DNA from: Flavobacterium sp. MFBS3-15 | Lineage (GTDB): Bacteria > Bacteroidota > Bacteroidia > Flavobacteriales > Flavobacteriaceae | DNA length: 64,000 nt | Assembly: GCF_026107645.2 (NCBI RefSeq) | Contig: NZ_JAPCHV010000003.1 | Coordinates: forward strand, 124,001-188,000 | Direction: 5' to 3' | Shown: in pieces, positions 59,715 to 64,000 of the stretch | How the letters are laid out: each line of letters begins with the position of its first letter | Numbering within the stretch: the stretch's first letter is position 1 | The notes under the pieces: model-generated | Seen by the model: the letters and a program-made list of their open reading frames with translations, nothing else | Told to the model about the DNA's origin: nothing | Databases searched by the model: none | Position numbers and translations under genes: made by a program

Positions 59715-60305
59715 ATGAAAAAGACAATTTTACTTTTTGGATTAACGCTTGCAATGTCACTTACTGCTTGTTCAGATGATGATACATCAACAAATCAACC
59801 TGCAGGGAATAACAAAGTGCTGCTGTTGAAAGTAGACCTTCTTACCAACACTTTCGAGGGGGGGAAAGAACTTAGCTTTGAGGAAGCAGACACTTTTACC
59901 ATTACACCGGAGTACGTTTCGCCGGCGGATTTCGGAAGCATAAAATTAAAGTATGAAGAAACAGGTGAAACAATTTTTGACGGTACCATACACTGGAATG
60001 GCCTTGGTGAAATGAGTTATCCTGCGGCGCTTGATGCTCCGTCATCATTTGCGGTGATGGACAATGAAATTGCAATGCCTGCAAGTTCAGATATTGTACA
60101 TGTGGAATATGGCGATGGCGAAACCGGCTTTCCGTTCCTGACCATCGATCACGAAGCAATTTGGGAATCGATCAGCCACCTTCAGTTAGTTGAAGATTAC
60201 AGGGCTAGAAATCCGAATGCAAAGGTGAACATTTTCCTGTATGCGCCAAGCGTTGGCATTGGCGACCCTGCCGACTGGGATTGGTTCGTTATCCTGAAAA
60301 ATTAA
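59715..60305 (+). CDS. Surface lipoprotein, unknown function
   Basis: 196 residues. Signal MKKTILLFGLTLAMSLTAC followed by SDDD, the same export signal as the cluster at 5337-6863. The mature part has Ig-like strands (LLLKVDLLTNTFEGGKELSF, GTIHWNGLGEMSYPAA) and an acidic tail ending DPADWDWFVILKN. No family recognised. It has its own terminator. Confidence 0.8.
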   Translation: MKKTILLFGLTLAMSLTACSDDDTSTNQPAGNNKVLLLKVDLLTNTFEGGKELSFEEADTFTITPEYVSPADFGSIKLKYEETGETIFDGTIHWNGLGEMSYPAALDAPSSFAVMDNEIAMPASSDIVHVEYGDGETGFPFLTIDHEAIWESISHLQLVEDYRARNPNAKVNIFLYAPSVGIGDPADWDWFVILKN

Positions 60306-60328
60306 TCCTGCAAAAAATAACAAACAGC

Positions 60329-60354
60329 CAGCCTCCTGATTAAAGGGGGCTTTT
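60329..60354 (+). terminator. Terminator of the 59715 lipoprotein gene
   Basis: AGCCTCCT pairs with AGGGGGCT (one G-T pair), then TTTTT. Confidence 0.85.
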
Positions 60355-60415
60355 TGATTATAGTTGCTATGATATCTATTTTTTCAAATAACCACATCAA
60401 CAAGTAGCCCATCAA

Positions 60416-60907
60416 CTATTTGTTCAGCCACCATATCGAGGCATTGAGCACCGTAGCGAAGGTTACCCACAGCAGGTACAGGATGAAAATATAGCCTGAT
60501 AGCTTATTGATTTTGTTGAATTGCAGGAAGGTCTCGTAGATCATCAGCCATAAAAGTATAATCTCGATCAACGCCAGCAGCGGGTTGTGGAGCCCGAAGA
60601 ACAGGTACGACCAAAGGGCATTAAGTGCCAGTTGTATCCCGAAAAACGTCAGGCCTTTTTTAACGATTTCGGGCTGTTCGCCAATGCGGCCCCACACCAG
60701 CCCGGCGGCAAGTCCCATCAGGATGTACAGCGTAGTCCACACCGGGGCAAATACCCAGTTGGGCGGGTTGAATACCGGTTTTTCAATAGTCTTATACCAT
60801 GTTTCCACACCTTCCTGCGTAAACTGGCCGGACAAATAGCCAATTCCCACGCAGGTGGCGATCATTACCAATATTTTGAACGTTAAGGAGAGTTGCGGAT
60901 TTTCCAT
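60416..60907 (-). CDS. tspO: TspO/MBR tryptophan-rich sensory protein
   Basis: 163 residues, five membrane helices. Family motifs are present: YKTIEKPVFNPPNWVFAPVW, TTLYILMGLAAGLVWG, and FGIQLALNALWSYLFFGL. TspO proteins bind porphyrins and sterol-like ligands in the membrane. The gene is free-standing, divergent from the DUF4256 gene with 87 bp between start codons. Confidence 0.95.
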   Translation of the reverse strand: MENPQLSLTFKILVMIATCVGIGYLSGQFTQEGVETWYKTIEKPVFNPPNWVFAPVWTTLYILMGLAAGLVWGRIGEQPEIVKKGLTFFGIQLALNALWSYLFFGLHNPLLALIEIILLWLMIYETFLQFNKINKLSGYIFILYLLWVTFATVLNASIWWLNK

Positions 60908-60966
60908 GAAGTAAAATTAGGCAGAATTTTACATTTGTGTGTGAAAAATATGATAAATGGTTTTAG

Positions 60967-60974
60967 TAAATTTG
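60967..60974 (+). promoter_or_regulatory. -7 box of the DUF4256 gene
   Basis: TAAATTTG, 21 nt before the ATG at 60995. A TTG lies 29 bp upstream, too far for normal spacing. Confidence 0.4.
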
Positions 60975-60994
60975 GTATCGTACAAACAAACAAT

Positions 60995-61558
60995 ATGGGA
61001 ACTAAAAAACAACTATCACAAGGCCAGCGCGATGCACTATTTAGTGTTTTGAAAGCGCGCTTTGAAAAAAATATGCACCGCCACAAAGGCATTGAATGGG
61101 AAAAGGTACAGGAAAGGCTGGAAGCCAATCCCGGCAAGCTGTGGTCGCTCGACATGATGGAAGAAACCGGCGGTGAACCCGATGTAGTGTGTGTTGACAA
61201 AAAAACAGGCGAGTTCATTTTTTACGACTGCGCTGCCGAAACCCCCAAAGGCCGCCGCAGTGTGTGCTATGACCACCAGGCTTTGGAGTCGCGCAAGGAG
61301 CACAAGCCGGGGCACAGCGCAGTGGGCATGGCTGCGGAAATGGGCATTGATATCCTTACCGAAGAAGAATACCGCGAGCTGCAGCAGCTCGGTAAGTTCG
61401 ACCTGAAAACCTCAAGCTGGGCGGCTACACCTGCAGAGATTCGCAAGCTGGGCGGCGCGGTGTTTTGCGACCGTCGCTATGATACGGTGTTTTATTACCA
61501 CAATGGTGCTGAATCCTATTATGCGGCACGGGGTTTTAGGGGTTCAGTACGAATTTAA
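60995..61558 (+). CDS. DUF4256 family protein
   Basis: 187 residues from the ATG at 60995, which matches the usual family length; the open frame starts 102 nt earlier inside the tspO start region. Characteristic segments: GIEWEKVQERLEANPGKLWS, GGEPDVVCVDKKTGEFIFYD, PKGRRSVCYDHQALESRKEH, KTSSWAATPAEIRKLGGAVF. Cytoplasmic, function unknown. A GNAT gene follows after 11 bp. Confidence 0.88.
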   Translation: MGTKKQLSQGQRDALFSVLKARFEKNMHRHKGIEWEKVQERLEANPGKLWSLDMMEETGGEPDVVCVDKKTGEFIFYDCAAETPKGRRSVCYDHQALESRKEHKPGHSAVGMAAEMGIDILTEEEYRELQQLGKFDLKTSSWAATPAEIRKLGGAVFCDRRYDTVFYYHNGAESYYAARGFRGSVRI

Positions 61559-61569
61559 ACGTATAAGAA

Positions 61570-62019
61570 ATGATCACTTTAAAACGAACAACCTCACAAG
61601 ACATCGACTTCCAAAACCTCGTACGCGAGCTGGATAAAGACCTTGCCATCCGCGATGGCGATGAGCATGATTTTTTCCACCAGTTCAACAAGATCGATAT
61701 GCTGAGGCACGTGGTTGTGGCTTACAAAAAAGATGCGCCTGTGGGTTGCGGTGCCATAAAGCCCTATGACAATGTTGCCATCGAGGTAAAGCGCATGTTC
61801 GTGCCTTTGGAGCATCGTGGATCGGGTGTGGCTGTAGCGGTTTTGCACGAACTGGAGCATTGGGCAAAAGAGCTGGGCTTTGGCAAATGCATACTCGAAA
61901 CCGGCATAAAAATGCCTGAAGCTATCGGCCTCTATAAAAAGAGCGGTTATTCGCAGACCGATAATTACGGACAGTACGCGGGTGTGGCGAGCAGTGTGTG
62001 TTTTGAGAAAAGCTTGTAG
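61570..62019 (+). CDS. GNAT-family N-acetyltransferase
   Basis: 149 residues. The acetyl-CoA binding segment is VKRMFVPLEHRGSGVAVAVL (motif A, RxxGxG variant R-G-S-G), then motif B LGFGKCILETGIKMPEAIGLYKKSGY. Cytoplasmic; substrate unknown. In the same transcript as the DUF4256 gene (11-bp gap). Confidence 0.92.
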   Translation: MITLKRTTSQDIDFQNLVRELDKDLAIRDGDEHDFFHQFNKIDMLRHVVVAYKKDAPVGCGAIKPYDNVAIEVKRMFVPLEHRGSGVAVAVLHELEHWAKELGFGKCILETGIKMPEAIGLYKKSGYSQTDNYGQYAGVASSVCFEKSL

Positions 62020-62024
62020 CAGTT

Positions 62025-62067
62025 GTTTCACGAAGGCACACGTCTCCTTTGTGCAACTTTGTGAAAC
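62025..62067. repeat. Inverted-repeat intergenic element (GTTTCAC/GTGAAAC)
   Basis: GTTTCAC and GTGAAAC arms, with CGAAGGCACA and CTTTGTGCAACTTTG inside. It resembles the 'CTTTGTG' strings near 54890-54915 and may serve as the terminator of the DUF4256-GNAT unit. Confidence 0.5.
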
Positions 62068-62086
62068 GGCTCCAAACTAAAATAAT

Positions 62087-62094
62087 TACCTTTG
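62087..62094 (+). promoter_or_regulatory. -7 box of mvaD
   Basis: TACCTTTG, 17 nt before the ATG. A TTTG at 62058-62061 gives a long 25-bp spacer. Confidence 0.45.
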
Positions 62095-62110
62095 CCCAAA
62101 ATCAATCCCA

Positions 62111-63193
62111 ATGACCGAAAAGGATTTTATCCCTTCAGCATATAGCAAAATAGCAGATGAAGGAAGCTTTGAATGGAGCGCCCCCAGCAACATTGCCCTT
62201 GTAAAGTACTGGGGCAAAAAGGCCAACCAGGTTCCGGCCAACCCTTCCATCAGCTTTACGCTTAACGAGTGCAAGACGGTTACCAAACTTGCTTATGAAC
62301 CTAAGAAGGATGTTAGCGGAATATCCTTCGATCTTTTGTTTGAAGGGCAGCCCAAGGACAGCTTCCGTCCGAAAATTGAGAAATTTTTTGAACGCACGGC
62401 GCAGTATATCCCTTTTATAAAGGATTACCATTTTACTATTGATACCCGAAATACATTTCCCCACAGCTCCGGCATAGCATCATCGGCATCGGGCATGGCG
62501 GCACTGGCCATGAACCTCATGAGCCTGGAGCGCCTCCTGTATCCGGATATAACCGACGAATATTTCTATAAAAAGGCTTCTTTCCTTGCCCGTTTGGGTT
62601 CGGGCAGTGCCTGCCGCAGCATCAACGGCGCAGTCGTGGTGTGGGGTGCGCATGCGGAAATCGAAGGGAGTTCCGATCTTTTCGGGGTGCCGTTTGCCGG
62701 TAAAGTGCATGAGGTATTCAGGAATTACAAGGATACCATACTTCTGGTAGACAAAGGGGAAAAGCAGGTGAGCAGTACCGTAGGGCACGACCTGATGCAC
62801 GGCCACCCTTTTGCCGAAAGGCGCTTTGAACAGGCACATGAAAATCTGTCAGCCATGAAGAGGGCGATTGTAGAAGGAAATGTGGATGCCTTCATAAAGA
62901 TTACCGAAAGCGAGGCGCTCACGCTGCATGCCATGATGATGACAAGCCTGCCATATTTTATACTAATGAAGCCCAACACGCTTGAGATCATTAACCGGAT
63001 ATGGAAATTCAGGCAGGATACGGGCATACCGGTTTGCTTTACGCTCGATGCCGGAGCCAACGTGCATGTGCTTTATCCTGAAAACGTTGCAGTAAAAGTT
63101 TTGGATTTCATTAAAGCCGAATTGCTTGCATACTGCCAGAACAACCAGTACATTTGCGACGAAATCGGAACAGGCGCGTTAAGATTATACTAA
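62111..63193 (+). CDS. mvaD: Diphosphomevalonate decarboxylase
   Basis: 360 residues. GHMP superfamily; it converts mevalonate diphosphate to isopentenyl diphosphate with ATP. SNIALVKYWGKKANQVPANP and the phosphate-binding HSSGIASSASGMAALA are diagnostic, as is FTLDAGANVHVLY. The mevalonate kinase gene follows after 50 bp, so isoprenoid precursors come from the mevalonate route, as is usual in Flavobacteriaceae. Confidence 0.96.
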   Translation: MTEKDFIPSAYSKIADEGSFEWSAPSNIALVKYWGKKANQVPANPSISFTLNECKTVTKLAYEPKKDVSGISFDLLFEGQPKDSFRPKIEKFFERTAQYIPFIKDYHFTIDTRNTFPHSSGIASSASGMAALAMNLMSLERLLYPDITDEYFYKKASFLARLGSGSACRSINGAVVVWGAHAEIEGSSDLFGVPFAGKVHEVFRNYKDTILLVDKGEKQVSSTVGHDLMHGHPFAERRFEQAHENLSAMKRAIVEGNVDAFIKITESEALTLHAMMMTSLPYFILMKPNTLEIINRIWKFRQDTGIPVCFTLDAGANVHVLYPENVAVKVLDFIKAELLAYCQNNQYICDEIGTGALRLY

Positions 63194-63243
63194 AATTAAA
63201 AAGTTAACGTTTTTATCGTACCTTTATAGCTCAATAGCACAAC

Positions 63244-64000
63244 ATGAAAGGACCTTTATTTTACTCGAAAATCTTACTCTTCGGAGAGTATGGCATCATT
63301 AAGGATTCTAAAGGATTGTCCATTCCCTATAACTTTTACAACGGCGCACTCAAGATAGAAGGCAAGGATTCGGCGGAAGCCCAAAAATCCAATGCCAGCC
63401 TGAAGCGTTTTGCGGCTTTCCTTGAAACGCTGCAAAAGGAGCAGCCGGAACTGGTTACCTTTGATCTTGAAACGCTAAACAAGCATCTTGAGGAAGGCAT
63501 GTACTTCGACTCGACCATTCCGCAGGGCTATGGCGTGGGCAGCAGCGGTGCATTGGTTGCGGCCATTTATGACCGTTATGCCAACGACAAGATAACCGTG
63601 CTGGAAAACCTGACGAGGGACAAGATGCTGCACCTCAAAAAGATATTCGGGCAGATGGAGTCGTTCTTCCATGGCAAGAGTTCGGGCCTTGACCCACTCA
63701 ACAGCTATTTGAGCATTCCAATATTGATTAACTCCCAGGACAACATAGAGACCACAGGCATACCAAGCCAAAGCACTACGGGCAAGGGAGCCGTATTCCT
63801 GTTGGATTCAGGTATTGTAGGCGAGACCGCACCGATGGTTTCCATTTTCATGGAAAGCCTCAAGGAGCAGGGCTTCCGCGATATGTTCAAGAAAGAATTC
63901 GCGCAATATACCGACGCCTGTGTGGACAACTTCCTGCATGGCGACTTCAAATCACTTTTTTCTAATACCAAGAAGCTTTCCAAAGTAGTGTTGAGCCACT
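63244..64000 (+). CDS. mvk: Mevalonate kinase-like GHMP kinase (3' end outside window)
   Basis: The frame from the ATG at 63244 stays open to the window edge (252 codons). It starts MKGPLFYSKILLFGEYGIIK, and PQGYGVGSSGALVAAIYDRY is the GHMP ATP-binding loop. MESFFHGKSSGLDPLNSYLS carries the catalytic Asp. It should phosphorylate mevalonate, upstream of mvaD in the pathway. Three minus-strand ORFs overlap it and are shadows. Confidence 0.9.
   Translation, partial: MKGPLFYSKILLFGEYGIIKDSKGLSIPYNFYNGALKIEGKDSAEAQKSNASLKRFAAFLETLQKEQPELVTFDLETLNKHLEEGMYFDSTIPQGYGVGSSGALVAAIYDRYANDKITVLENLTRDKMLHLKKIFGQMESFFHGKSSGLDPLNSYLSIPILINSQDNIETTGIPSQSTTGKGAVFLLDSGIVGETAPMVSIFMESLKEQGFRDMFKKEFAQYTDACVDNFLHGDFKSLFSNTKKLSKVVLSH

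Overview
The window is chromosomal DNA from a member of the Bacteroidota, most likely a Flavobacteriaceae (Flavobacterium or close kin). Evidence: SusC/SusD proteins, C-terminal type IX secretion (T9SS) sorting domains, many short lipoproteins with an acidic run after the lipid-modified cysteine, weak ribosome binding sites, promoters of the TTG-N(~19)-TAnnTTTG type, and a mevalonate pathway. I found no rRNA or tRNA genes, no CRISPR array and no transposase.

Layout. 1-1.7 kb: end of a GH92 alpha-mannosidase. 1.8-14.4 kb: small lipoproteins and membrane proteins, greA with a HIT protein, a sensor kinase, a flavin reductase, a DUF3127 protein, aat, and two related secreted proteins. 14.5-15.2 kb: rpmA-rplU. 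15.7-19.1 kb: paired M16 peptidases. 20.6-23.4 kb: rplM-rpsI-rpsB-tsf. 23.4-25.0 kb: an AT-rich two-gene segment flanked by a 113-bp direct repeat of the tsf 3' end. 25.1-34.7 kb: S41 peptidase, ald, small membrane and lipoprotein genes, a YhhQ transporter, a 1,215-residue TraB/TIKI-type protein, tag and an HMA-domain lipoprotein. 34.8-57.7 kb: a complete starch/maltodextrin utilisation locus. 57.8-64 kb: glycerophosphodiesterase, a flavoprotein, tspO, DUF4256, a GNAT acetyltransferase, mvaD and the start of mevalonate kinase.

The starch locus is coherent. Two T9SS-secreted GH13 enzymes and a surface lipoprotein GH13 would cut alpha-glucan outside the cell. SusC/D/E bind and import oligosaccharides, and a SusA-like GH13 trims them in the periplasm. 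An MFS carrier brings maltose across the inner membrane, and GH65 maltose phosphorylase plus beta-phosphoglucomutase feed glycolysis. A LacI-type regulator is divergent from susC. Three near-palindromes close to CGAAAACGTTTTCG lie at the locus, two between susC and lacI and one before the distal SusF-like gene.

The most unusual structures are: the tsf 3'-end duplication bounding an AT-rich cassette with a frameshifted lipoprotein gene; interleaved complementary stems between rpsB and tsf; a terminator-like leader hairpin before greA; a 160-bp element with 30-bp terminal inverted repeats; and several families of intergenic palindromic repeats, one nested inside another. G+C remarks are estimates by eye.
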